DNA of 8,598 nt from Flammeovirgaceae bacterium (GTDB lineage Bacteria > Bacteroidota > Bacteroidia > Cytophagales > Cyclobacteriaceae), in the NCBI GenBank assembly GCA_947457025.1, contig CANGUI010000059.1, forward strand, positions 1 to 8,598, read 5' to 3'. Below, piece by piece: positions 1 to 6,885 of this stretch. How positions within the stretch are numbered: position 1 is the stretch's first letter; the number at the start of each line of letters is the position of its first letter. A program made the translations under genes and the position numbers. The notes under the pieces were generated by a model. The model saw nothing but the letters and a program-made list of their open reading frames with translations, searched no databases and was not told the DNA's origin.

Positions 1-73
1 AAGGAAATTTCAACAACATGAATGCTGTAAGAAATTCTTCCATATTTTGGTCTGTTTAATACACTTTAGTATG

Positions 74-105
74 TTGATTATTAGTATTTTAAACCTGTAT
101 TTTTC
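74..105 (+). promoter_or_regulatory. Candidate promoter of the transporter/hydrolase operon
   Basis: A TTG at 74-76 is followed after 21 bases by TATTTTTC at 98-105, a 6-of-8 match to the Bacteroidota -7 element TAnnTTTG. This would place the transcription start near 110, inside the palindrome at 103-123 and about 50 bases before the ATG at 164. The rest of 1-163 is AT-rich and holds no gene I can recognise. The match is inexact, so the call rests mainly on position. Confidence 0.3.
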
Positions 106-123
106 TAATGGCCGCCATTAGAA
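103..123. promoter_or_regulatory. 21-bp perfect palindrome, probable operator
   Basis: Two 10-base arms, TTCTAATGGC (103-112) and GCCATTAGAA (114-123), are exact reverse complements around a single central C. The palindrome overlaps the candidate -7 element and lies 40 bases before the transporter start, where a repressor dimer would block transcription. A related half-site with the same preceding T-run (TTTTTCCTAATGAC) occurs at 125-138. Alternatively, with a 3-base loop the element could form a 9-bp hairpin, and with the following CTTTTT it could be a weak terminator for a gene to the left. The very short loop and poor T-tract make an operator more likely. I do not recognise the cognate regulator. 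Confidence 0.5.
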
Positions 124-163
124 CTTTTTCCTAATGACAATTCCGGGTTAATTTCATGGTTCC

Positions 164-1468
164 ATGAGTCGCCACCCCAAAGCCCTCATCGGCATCTGGA
201 CATCCACATCGCTGGTGATGGGCAACATGATTGCTTCTGCGATGTTCATGCTGCCGGCCACACTGGCATCGTATGGCAGTATATCGCTCATCGGGTGGGT
301 GGTATCGGGGGTGGGCGCTGTTAGTCTGGCGCTGGTATTCAGTTGGTTGAGTCGGATGATGCCCGGCTCCGATGGCGGGCCGTATGCGTATACCCGCGAG
401 GGGTTAGGTGAGTTTGCCGCCTTTCTGGTGGCCTGGGGCTATTGGATTTCCGTGTGGTGTGCAAATGCCGCGATCACGGTTGCCTTCATCAGTTACCTAA
501 CGGTTTTTATACCGGCGCTGGGTACCAATCCTGCTTTTGCCGTGATCACCGGCCTCGGCGCAATCTGGGTCCTGACCTGGGTCAATACCCGCGGACTGCG
601 CGAAGCCGGTGCCGTCCAAATCATCACCACCATCCTGAAGATTGCCCCTCTGCTGGTGGTGACTGCCGGCGGCGCGTTTTACCTGGAGCCCGCCAACTAT
701 CTTCCTTTCAATGCCAGCGGTTCTACAGCCCTGACAGCCATCACGTCTACTGCAACGCTCACATTGTTTGCTTTTTTGGGATTGGAATGTGCAACGATTC
801 CCTCGGGGCAAGCCGAAAACCCGGCACAAACTGTACCGCGTGCTACCCTATACGGAACACTGGCAGTTACCCTGATCTACATCCTGGGTACCGTTGTGAT
901 CATGGGTTTGTTGCCCGCTCAAGTCTTGCAATCATCAAAGGCGCCTTTTGCTGATGCCGCGGCGCACCTGTGGGGCGAGGGAGCCCGGTACATGGTAGCG
1001 GCCGGTGCTGTGATGTCTGCCTTTGGCGCTCTGAATGGATGGATTTTAATGCAGGGACAAATGCCCGCCGCAGCCGCAAACGATGGACTGTTCCCTTCTC
1101 TTTTCAAAGCCACAAACCACCGGGGGATGCCCTACTTCAGTCTGGTAGGTACCAGCGTACTGATGAGTTTCCTGCTGTTCATGAACTTCAGCCGTACGCT
1201 GGCCAACACGTACGAGTTCATCATCCTGCTTTCTACCATGACGCTGCTGGTGCCTTACCTTTTTGCCACTATTTCGTATGCGATTTTGTCGATGCGGTCG
1301 CCACAGACCGAGTGGCGGCACCCGACCCGCCTGTTGGCTGCGGCAGTAGCATTCGGATTTTCGTTGTGGGCGGTGGCGGGCTCGGGTCAGGAAAGCGTCT
1401 ATTGGGGGTTTTTGCTGTTGATGGCCGGAGTTCCTTTTTTCGCATGGGCGAAAATCAAACGACAATGA
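164..1468 (+). CDS. AdiC-like APC-family amino acid transporter
   Basis: A 434-residue inner-membrane transporter of the APC superfamily with about 12 hydrophobic segments, close in length to the arginine/agmatine antiporter AdiC (445 residues). From memory of AdiC, it aligns almost without gaps. The helix-1 motif GNMIAS (20-25) corresponds to AdiC GNIMGS. Tyr93, Asn101, Glu208 and Trp293 fall at the same numbers as the AdiC gating, substrate-contact and pH-sensing residues, while AdiC Trp202 is Phe202 here. The start matches the AdiC N-terminus. The TGA stop (1466-1468) overlaps the ATG of the downstream guanidino hydrolase, so the two are probably translationally coupled. I infer import or exchange of arginine, a methylated arginine or a related amino acid. 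The exact substrate, and whether it is an antiporter, cannot be read from the sequence. Confidence 0.85.
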   Translation: MSRHPKALIGIWTSTSLVMGNMIASAMFMLPATLASYGSISLIGWVVSGVGAVSLALVFSWLSRMMPGSDGGPYAYTREGLGEFAAFLVAWGYWISVWCANAAITVAFISYLTVFIPALGTNPAFAVITGLGAIWVLTWVNTRGLREAGAVQIITTILKIAPLLVVTAGGAFYLEPANYLPFNASGSTALTAITSTATLTLFAFLGLECATIPSGQAENPAQTVPRATLYGTLAVTLIYILGTVVIMGLLPAQVLQSSKAPFADAAAHLWGEGARYMVAAGAVMSAFGALNGWILMQGQMPAAAANDGLFPSLFKATNHRGMPYFSLVGTSVLMSFLLFMNFSRTLANTYEFIILLSTMTLLVPYLFATISYAILSMRSPQTEWRHPTRLLAAAVAFGFSLWAVAGSGQESVYWGFLLLMAGVPFFAWAKIKRQ

Positions 1469-2337
1469 TAACCTGTCATTCCGAATATGGGGTCTTAAAA
1501 AGTGTGTGCCTGAAAACACCTGCAGCCGCATTTCAGCGGCAGGAAAAGATTGATGCGGAATGGCGTGCCCTCAACTTTGTCGGGCGCCCGGATTTTCACG
1601 CTGCGCTGGCCGAGTATCAAGGGTTTCAGTCGGCTGTTACAGAAACAAACCCCACGCTCCATTTCTTTCCCGAGAATGACTTGTCCATTGATTCGCTCTA
1701 TTGCCGCGATGCCAGCATCGCCACCGATGGCGGCATGATTCTCTGTCACATGGGCAAAGCAAACCGCGAAGGGGAACCATCGGCTGCCCGACAACAGTTT
1801 GAGGCATGGCAAATCCCCGTACTCGGGGCCATCGCTGCTCCCGGTAAACTGGAAGGTGGTGATGTGGCCTGGCTGGATACAAAAACATTGGCCGTAGGTC
1901 TCACCTACCGCACAAACGCCAACGGCATTGCCCAGCTCCGAAGGCTCATAGAACCTTTGGGTGTTGAGGTAATTGAAGTGCCGTTACCGCATTTCAGAGG
2001 GCCACAGGATGTTTTTCACCTGATGTCCATTTTAAGCCCCGTAGATCACCGTTTGGCGGTGGTATATTCGCCACTGATGCCGGTTGTATTCCGGGAATTG
2101 TTACTCGCCCGGGGGTTTGAATTGGTGGAAGTGCCAGACGCCGAGTTCGAGTCGATGGGGTGCAACGTGCTGGCCATGGGCCCACGCCGGTGCCTGATTG
2201 TGCGCGGAAACCCACAGACCGCTGAACGCCTGCGGGCTGCCGGCTGCCAAGTGACCGAATATAAGGGAAACGCCATCAGCGTTTTGGGTGGTGGTGGCCC
2301 AACCTGCCTGACACGACCGCTGAAGCGTGTCGTCTGA
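1465..2337 (+). CDS. Dimethylargininase / arginine deiminase-superfamily hydrolase
   Basis: A 290-residue cytoplasmic enzyme of the guanidino-group-modifying (amidinotransferase) superfamily. Its length fits dimethylarginine dimethylaminohydrolase (about 250-290) better than classical arginine deiminase (about 400). Visible catalytic features are the substrate-binding RD motif (Arg81-Asp82), the LEGGDV motif with Glu130 and Asp133, the catalytic His185 in DVFHLMS, and the nucleophilic Cys281 in GGGGPTC near the C-terminus. The expected reaction is hydrolysis of a guanidino carbon, converting (di)methylarginine to citrulline and an amine, or arginine to citrulline and ammonia. The ATG at 1465 forms an ATGA overlap with the transporter stop and begins the conserved fold (MITCHSEYG). 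The open frame extends upstream to 970 only because the transporter gene lacks stops in that frame. Dimethylargininase and a citrulline-forming relative are the leading options; substrate specificity is inferred. Confidence 0.82.
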   Translation: MITCHSEYGVLKSVCLKTPAAAFQRQEKIDAEWRALNFVGRPDFHAALAEYQGFQSAVTETNPTLHFFPENDLSIDSLYCRDASIATDGGMILCHMGKANREGEPSAARQQFEAWQIPVLGAIAAPGKLEGGDVAWLDTKTLAVGLTYRTNANGIAQLRRLIEPLGVEVIEVPLPHFRGPQDVFHLMSILSPVDHRLAVVYSPLMPVVFRELLLARGFELVEVPDAEFESMGCNVLAMGPRRCLIVRGNPQTAERLRAAGCQVTEYKGNAISVLGGGGPTCLTRPLKRVV

Positions 2338-2367
2338 TCGAATTGATGCGTGCCTGTTGCCGCTAAT

Positions 2368-2391
2368 CCGATTTCGGTAGAACCGAGTCGG
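2368..2391 (+). other. Imperfect hairpin between hydrolase and metalloprotease genes
   Basis: CCGATTTCGG (2368-2377) can pair with CCGAGTCGG (2383-2391) around a TAGAA loop, giving nine pairs (one of them T-G) with one bulged T. There is no T-tract after it, so it is not a standard intrinsic terminator. The 91-base gap also holds the short palindromes GGTAATTACC (2390-2399) and AGAATAATTCT (2410-2420). No clear -7 element precedes the metalloprotease, so it may be read partly from the upstream operon. Confidence 0.3.
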
Positions 2392-2428
2392 TAATTACCC
2401 GTATGTTGCAGAATAATTCTACAGGATA

Positions 2429-4978
2429 ATGAAACAAAAACTCGTTGGAATACTGCTGGCATTCGCCCTTATATTGCCTCTACAGGCACAGAAAAACAAA
2501 AAGAACGCACCTCCTCCAAAACCGGCAGCCACTGCCACGCCAAAGGCCGACACCGCCAAGCGCGCCGCGGGCGGCATACAAGCATATCGGCAGCTCATTA
2601 CGAACCGCACAAAAACGCAAAAAGGTATTTTCACCGTTCATAAGAACGGCAATGATTTTCTTTTTGAAATTGCCGACTCTCTGATGGGCCGCGAGTTCAT
2701 GATTGTAACCCGCCTGACCCGCACGCCGGCCGGCGCAGGATATGGCGGCGAAGAGGAAAACCGGCAAGTAGTTCATTGGGAACGTGGCCCGAACAACAAA
2801 ATTTTCTTGCGAGCGGTTCTTTATCTGAATGCCAGTGGAGATACAACGAAACCAATCGTCCAAGCCGTGCGTAACTCCAACCTTAACCCCATTGCCGCTG
2901 CGTTCGATATCAAATCCATTCGCAAGGACACGTCGGTGGTGATCAATGTAACCGACTACTTTAAGGGTGATCAGCAACTGATCTCCCTTGATCCCTCCGC
3001 GAAGCGCAGGTTCAGTCTCGGAAACATTCAGACAGACCGCTCCTACATTCAAAGCATCCGCACCTTTCCGATTAACACCGAGGTGCGCATGGTAAAAACA
3101 TTTGCCTCGCAGTTGCCGCCTGCCACTTCACCGAGTTCACCACCGAATCCGCAGACGCCGGTTCAACTACCCGCCGGTGCCAACTCCGGCTTCGTCACGC
3201 TCGAGTTGAACGCTTCCATGATCATGCTGCCGAAGGTGCCGGCGCGTAAACGGCTGTTCGATCCGCGGGTGGGTTACTTTGCCAATGGGTACACGGTCTA
3301 TGGTGAGGCATCGCAAAAAGCGGAGACCGAAATTTTTGCCGTTCGCTGGCGCTTAGAACCACGAGTGGAAGACATCCCAAACATGAAGCGCGGTGAATTG
3401 GTTGAACCCAAAAAACCAATTGTGTTTTACATTGATCCCGCCACACCTCTCCAGTGGCGTAAATACCTTAAAGCCGGAATCGAAGACTGGCAGAAAGCCT
3501 TTGAGCAGGCCGGCTTTAAGAACGCAATCCTCGCCCGAGAGGTGCCGGCGGGTGATACAACCATCAGCACGGAAGATGCACGCTTTTCCTTCATCCGCTA
3601 CTTTGCTTCCGATATTCAGAATGCGTATGGTCCGAACGTGCACGATCCCCGCACGGGTGAGATCATCGAAAGCCACATCGGCTGGTACCACAACGTGATG
3701 AGTCTGCTCAATAGCTGGTACACCATCCAGGCAGGTGCCGTTGATCCACGCGCCCGAAAACGGACGTTCGATGAAGCGCTGATGGGTGACCTTGTCCGGT
3801 TTGTCGCTGCTCATGAAGTGGGACACACGTTGGGTCTGCGCCATAACTTCGGCAGCAGCCATGCTACACCTGTGGAAAAATTACGCGACAAGGATTATCT
3901 CGCCAAATTTGGGCACACCGCCTCCATCATGGACTACGCACGCTTTAATTATGTGGCTCAACCCGGAGATGGCGTAACCAACCTGTTCCCCGGTGTGGGT
4001 GTGTACGACAAATGGGCGATTGAGTGGGGTTACAAACCAATTTTCGATACACAAACACCGGAAGATGACAAGAAAGTCCTGAACCAGTGGGTACTCGCCC
4101 ATGCATACGATCCGATGTACTGGTTTGGTACTGAATTAAACCCCTACGACCCCCGCTCGCAAAGTGAAGATCTCGGAAATAATGCCATGCTCGCCAGCGA
4201 CTACGGTATCAAAAACCTGAAGCGCATTTTGCCCAACCTGAAAGACTGGTACCAGGAGGAAGCCGAAGATTACGACAAACTAGACGACATGTATAATCAA
4301 CTGGTGGGGCAATACAGGAGGTACATGGGGCATGTTACCAAATATGTGGGAGGCATTTACGAAACCCCGAAGACGTATGAGCAGGCCGGAGTAGTCTACG
4401 AACCGACACCTGGCACACTACAGAAAGATGCGGTAGCATTTCTGAACCGCCAGTTATTCGATACCCCGCAATGGATGCTTGACCCCACAGTTCTACAGTT
4501 AATCAAGCCCGGCTCGGGTGTGGAACAGGTGCGCCAGGTGCAGGAAACAACATTGAACAGTTTGTTTGACTACGCCCGGATGCAACGCCTGATCGAAACA
4601 CACGCGGCCAATCCGAAGGCTTATTCTCTGGATGATCTATTTACCGATTTACGCACGGGAGTATGGAGCGAACTACGCACCCGAAAACCCATCGACACAT
4701 ACAGACGAAACCTGCAAAAAGTACACGCCGAACGCCTGATTGCCCTGCTCACCCCTTCGAATGCACCCGCAACGAGTGCCAGTCCGTTCCGTTTTGGATC
4801 CACTCCGTCACCGGTTGCCGACCCCCGGAAAAGCGATGTCATCTCGCTGGCACGCGCCCATTTAAGTGCGTTGCGCAGCGAAATTAATAATGCGTTGCCG
4901 GCAGTTTCTGACAAATTGAGCCGCTATCACCTTCAGGATGTGGCAGTACGCATTTCGCAGGCGCTCGATCCTAAATAG
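2429..4978 (+). CDS. Secreted zinc-dependent metalloprotease (DUF5118/DUF5117/Met-zincin)
   Basis: An 849-residue secreted metalloprotease of a family widespread in Bacteroidota. The N-terminus is a signal peptide (MKQKLV then a hydrophobic run, cleaved near AQ at 20-21), followed by a Lys/Pro/Ala-rich linker to about residue 48. Next come a DUF5118-like segment (about 48-100) and a DUF5117 region (about 105-290, ending near DPRVGYF at 278). The Met-zincin catalytic domain (DUF4953, roughly 340-660) carries the zinc motif HExxHxxGxxH (His462, Glu463, His466, His472) and a SIMDY Met-turn with Met501. A Ser/Pro/Thr-rich stretch at about 228-252 looks like a flexible linker. Length and motifs are complete, so it should be active. 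It probably acts in the periplasm or outside the cell; its substrate is unknown. A strong terminator follows 15 bases after the stop. Confidence 0.92.
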   Translation: MKQKLVGILLAFALILPLQAQKNKKNAPPPKPAATATPKADTAKRAAGGIQAYRQLITNRTKTQKGIFTVHKNGNDFLFEIADSLMGREFMIVTRLTRTPAGAGYGGEEENRQVVHWERGPNNKIFLRAVLYLNASGDTTKPIVQAVRNSNLNPIAAAFDIKSIRKDTSVVINVTDYFKGDQQLISLDPSAKRRFSLGNIQTDRSYIQSIRTFPINTEVRMVKTFASQLPPATSPSSPPNPQTPVQLPAGANSGFVTLELNASMIMLPKVPARKRLFDPRVGYFANGYTVYGEASQKAETEIFAVRWRLEPRVEDIPNMKRGELVEPKKPIVFYIDPATPLQWRKYLKAGIEDWQKAFEQAGFKNAILAREVPAGDTTISTEDARFSFIRYFASDIQNAYGPNVHDPRTGEIIESHIGWYHNVMSLLNSWYTIQAGAVDPRARKRTFDEALMGDLVRFVAAHEVGHTLGLRHNFGSSHATPVEKLRDKDYLAKFGHTASIMDYARFNYVAQPGDGVTNLFPGVGVYDKWAIEWGYKPIFDTQTPEDDKKVLNQWVLAHAYDPMYWFGTELNPYDPRSQSEDLGNNAMLASDYGIKNLKRILPNLKDWYQEEAEDYDKLDDMYNQLVGQYRRYMGHVTKYVGGIYETPKTYEQAGVVYEPTPGTLQKDAVAFLNRQLFDTPQWMLDPTVLQLIKPGSGVEQVRQVQETTLNSLFDYARMQRLIETHAANPKAYSLDDLFTDLRTGVWSELRTRKPIDTYRRNLQKVHAERLIALLTPSNAPATSASPFRFGSTPSPVADPRKSDVISLARAHLSALRSEINNALPAVSDKLSRYHLQDVAVRISQALDPK

Positions 4979-4993
4979 CACTTTTTGATGAGT

Positions 4994-5023
4994 AAAAAAA
5001 ACCGGTCTTGGCCGGTTTTTTTT
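4994..5023 (+). terminator. Intrinsic terminator after the metalloprotease gene
   Basis: An A-run (4994-5001) precedes ACCGG, a six-base TCTTGG loop and CCGGT, followed by an unbroken T-run to 5023. The GC stem (5002-5005 with 5012-5015) is extended by A-T pairs from the flanking runs. It ends transcription on the plus strand 15 bases after the metalloprotease stop. The flanking A-run may also give it some activity in the other direction. Confidence 0.88.
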
Positions 5024-5260
5024 GGATCGATTGTCTACCGGAACCTACCTACGCCGTACTGAACTGGCTTCGAATGCGGTACCTGAGATCGGGTAGCGAT
5101 GCTTTATCTTACGAAAAAAATCGTCAAGTGAGTTCCTTCGCCTTCCATCCATTTTAAAGACCTGTCTTCGATTGCGTTGGGAGGTGCAGCGTTGAGCCAG
5201 ATTTAGCAAACCTGCATTACCAAGGAGCAGTAAGAAGAGGAACGTAACAACATCAGGTGC
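5024..5260. other. Gene-poor DNA between two facing terminators
   Basis: These 237 bases lie between the metalloprotease terminator and the TonB terminator. The only open frame of any size runs on the minus strand from 5275 to 5045 (76 codons). Its GTG start lies inside the TonB terminator stem. It reads as a hydrophobic segment followed by a very basic tail (MDGRRRNSLDDFF...SSVRRR). A shorter version starting at an ATG would be 5152-5045 (35 codons). Neither resembles a family I know, and no RNA gene was recognised. It may be a gene remnant, a small unannotated gene, or simply spacer. Confidence 0.4.
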
Positions 5261-5290
5261 CAAAAAAAGGGCCACTACAAAGTGGCCCTT
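5261..5290 (-). terminator. Intrinsic terminator of the TonB gene
   Basis: Read on the minus strand, AAGGGCCACT (5290-5281) pairs perfectly with AGTGGCCCTT (5276-5267) around a TTGT loop. The T-run continues to 5262, giving seven Ts in a row. The 10-bp perfect stem sits 21 bases after the TonB stop codon. This is a textbook rho-independent terminator for the minus strand. Confidence 0.88.
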
Positions 5291-5311
5291 CGATCATCAA
5301 TTAGGTATTTA

Positions 5312-5986
5312 TTATCCCAACCTGAAGGTAATGGGAAGAACCATTTTTTGGCGTACAGGCTTTCCGCGCTGCTTTCCGGGAGTCCATGCCGGAGCAGCCT
5401 GCACAACCCGCAGCGCTTCTTCATCACAGCCGGCGCCAATTCCTTTAATCACTTTCACTTCCGAAATCGAACCGTCTTTTCCAACAACGAACTCTACAAA
5501 CACTTTACCTTCCACACCCATTCTTCGCGCTTGGGCGGGATATTTTATTTTATCGCCCAAATATTTGTTCCAAACTGACCAGCCACCTTTCGGACCAGCC
5601 GATTCCTCAACGATGGTAAACACTTCGTCAACCTCTTCTTTCGGCTCTTCAGCATGTATAACAATTTCCTCAACCTTGGTCTCTTCCGAGGCTTCGGCAT
5701 CGAACTTCACCTGAATTTCTTCCTCAATTTCTTCTTCATCAGGCACCTCAACAATTTGGGGCTGCTGAACGACCGGTTGGGGTGGCGGCGGCTGCTCAGT
5801 GGGCGGCACTTCCATCACATCTTCGAACACGTTTTGATTCTTTCCCGTCAAATCCATCAGCGTTTCGTCATACTGTTTCCATTCAAAAGCAGTTAGTGTA
5901 ATGGCCATGGTAAGCAACAGGCCTATGCTGAAATAGAAGGAGGTCTTCTTGGTAAGATCAGCTTGTTCAGACTTCTTGAGTTCCAT
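5312..5986 (-). CDS. TonB-family energy transducer
   Basis: A 224-residue TonB protein that carries proton-motive-force energy from an inner-membrane ExbB/ExbD complex to outer-membrane receptors. It has a short cytoplasmic N-terminus, one transmembrane anchor (about 17-34), and a Pro-rich segment (61-78). A Glu-rich periplasmic stretch follows (82-91 and about 101-122). The C-terminal TonB domain (about 145-223) begins with the usual YPAQARR motif (149-155), continues GKVFVEFVV and a G-C-DEEALRVV helix, and ends in ITFRLG. The acidic linker, unlike the Lys-Pro linker of enterobacterial TonB, is typical of Bacteroidota. No exbB, exbD or receptor gene lies next to it, so its receptor partners cannot be inferred. 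It has its own -7-like element upstream and a strong terminator downstream, suggesting a single-gene transcript. Confidence 0.92.
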   Translation of the reverse strand: MELKKSEQADLTKKTSFYFSIGLLLTMAITLTAFEWKQYDETLMDLTGKNQNVFEDVMEVPPTEQPPPPQPVVQQPQIVEVPDEEEIEEEIQVKFDAEASEETKVEEIVIHAEEPKEEVDEVFTIVEESAGPKGGWSVWNKYLGDKIKYPAQARRMGVEGKVFVEFVVGKDGSISEVKVIKGIGAGCDEEALRVVQAAPAWTPGKQRGKPVRQKMVLPITFRLG

Positions 5987-6006
5987 TTTCTTTTCGGTTT
6001 AAAGGT

Positions 6007-6014
6007 CAAATATA
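6007..6014 (-). promoter_or_regulatory. Candidate -7 promoter element for the TonB gene
   Basis: On the minus strand this reads TATATTTG, an exact match to the Bacteroidota -7 consensus TAnnTTTG, 20 bases before the TonB ATG. It overlaps a short palindrome, TATAGCTATA (6011-6020). No convincing TTTG -33 element is seen at the usual distance, so the call rests on the -7 match and its location. Confidence 0.45.
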
Positions 6015-6087
6015 GCTATAGAATAGCACTGGGGCGAGTTAGTCACTCAAAAACGGGGAATTTTTGATTTTCACCCGTGAACAAAAT

Positions 6088-6816
6088 TTACTTCCGATTC
6101 CCATAAAATAAAGTAAAGAAAGCAGTAGGAAATACTGACGAATTTTTTGCTGTGGGCATGAGTTCGATCTTGTTGAAGTAAGCATCTACTAAAAAGCCAA
6201 CCTCAAACCCGGCTACCTGACTCTTGATGGTACCCATTTCGAAGTTCAAGGCTGCCTTCAGATTGCCCCCAAGTTGTAAGCGCGATTCAGCCAATCCCTG
6301 CAGTATTCCTCCCGTTCCCAGTATATCTGAAAAAGGAATATTAGGTGTGTATGGCTCATTAGACGTCTGCGTAAACACGTCGGGGGCGAGGCGCCTTTCG
6401 ACGTAATATGGGGCTACGATTCCCAGAGAAGGACCAGCCGCAAAGACCGCCTTGATTTCGACACCTTGTTGGGGGGCCTTGGTAAACAGAATAAAGTCGC
6501 GACCGTATTGGGGGCGCACGGCGTAGAGGTAGTTGCTTTTTCCAAAAATGAAAAAATTGCCCGTAATGCCTGAACTTCTTCTTACTTCCTGCGGGTGTTT
6601 TACATTCATCAACTCCAGGCCGTAGGTTTCGAGTACCCGATCGGATAGTTTTCGGGCTTTTCGGAACGCGAACCCGCCAATCAACCCACCCGAAGTATTC
6701 TTATTGATGCCCCAGGTAAACTCAGATTGGTAATCATAGCTGTCGGAAGTTTGGCTAAAGGCCACCTGACTGGCGATGAAAAACCCCAAAAAGCCGAATA
6801 AATAGACAAGACGCAT
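6088..6816 (-). CDS. Exported hypothetical protein, probable outer-membrane beta-barrel
   Basis: A 242-residue protein with a clear signal peptide (MRLVYLF, hydrophobic core, then VAFSQ with cleavage near residue 22). The mature part is rich in Gly, Phe and Tyr with alternating hydrophobic residues, as in FTWGINKNTSGGLIGGFAF and FILFTKAPQ, suggesting a small outer-membrane beta-barrel. It resembles conserved hypothetical proteins I recall from Cytophagales, but I cannot name a function. I chose the ATG at 6816. An in-frame TTG at 6831 would add five residues (MDHPI) ahead of the signal peptide and would lie inside the 15-bp inverted repeat, so it is less likely. The gene lies 101 bases upstream of tonB on the same strand, but tonB has its own promoter candidate, so a shared transcript is uncertain. 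Confidence 0.72.
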   Translation of the reverse strand: MRLVYLFGFLGFFIASQVAFSQTSDSYDYQSEFTWGINKNTSGGLIGGFAFRKARKLSDRVLETYGLELMNVKHPQEVRRSSGITGNFFIFGKSNYLYAVRPQYGRDFILFTKAPQQGVEIKAVFAAGPSLGIVAPYYVERRLAPDVFTQTSNEPYTPNIPFSDILGTGGILQGLAESRLQLGGNLKAALNFEMGTIKSQVAGFEVGFLVDAYFNKIELMPTAKNSSVFPTAFFTLFYGNRK

Positions 6817-6817
6817 G

Positions 6818-6832
6818 ATTGGATGATCCAAT
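6818..6832. promoter_or_regulatory. 15-bp inverted repeat next to the start codon
   Basis: ATTGGAT and ATCCAAT (6818-6824 and 6826-6832) are exact reverse complements around one G. The repeat ends one base before the ATG of the exported protein gene (6814-6816). It could be a regulator binding site in the divergent region, or an mRNA structure affecting initiation, though a one-base loop would need to open. Function is inferred from position only. Confidence 0.35.
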
Positions 6833-6839
6833 GAAGTGA

Positions 6840-6870
6840 TAAATTTAGAGTTAAATCACATAACACAAAA
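6840..6870 (-). promoter_or_regulatory. Candidate promoter for the exported protein gene
   Basis: On the minus strand, TTTTG (6870-6866) is followed after 18 bases by TAAATTTA (6847-6840), a 7-of-8 match to TAnnTTTG. The spacing is close to the usual Bacteroidota -33/-7 arrangement, and the element sits 23 bases before the ATG at 6816. The same 69-base divergent gap must also hold the promoter of the OsmC gene on the plus strand, for which I see no clear element. Confidence 0.45.
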
Positions 6871-6885
6871 TACTGAAAATAAGTT

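Noticed and set aside
18..59. Tiny plus-strand frame starting MNAVRNSS after an AAGGA
   Set aside because: Only 13 codons, no recognisable product, and Bacteroidota genes rarely depend on such ribosome-binding sequences; a possible leader peptide but unsupported.
970..1464. Open frame upstream of the hydrolase that could give a 455-residue protein
   Set aside because: It lies wholly inside the transporter gene in another frame, its translation has no family features, and the conserved hydrolase fold begins at the ATG at 1465.
6048..6066. AT-rich stem CAAAAA/TTTTTG between the exported protein and TonB genes as a terminator
   Set aside because: The stem is almost all A-T pairs around a G-rich loop and would be unstable; not convincing as a terminator.
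6817..6831. TTG start adding five residues to the exported protein
   Set aside because: The added residues precede the signal peptide, lie inside the inverted repeat, and the ATG at 6816 gives a normal signal sequence.
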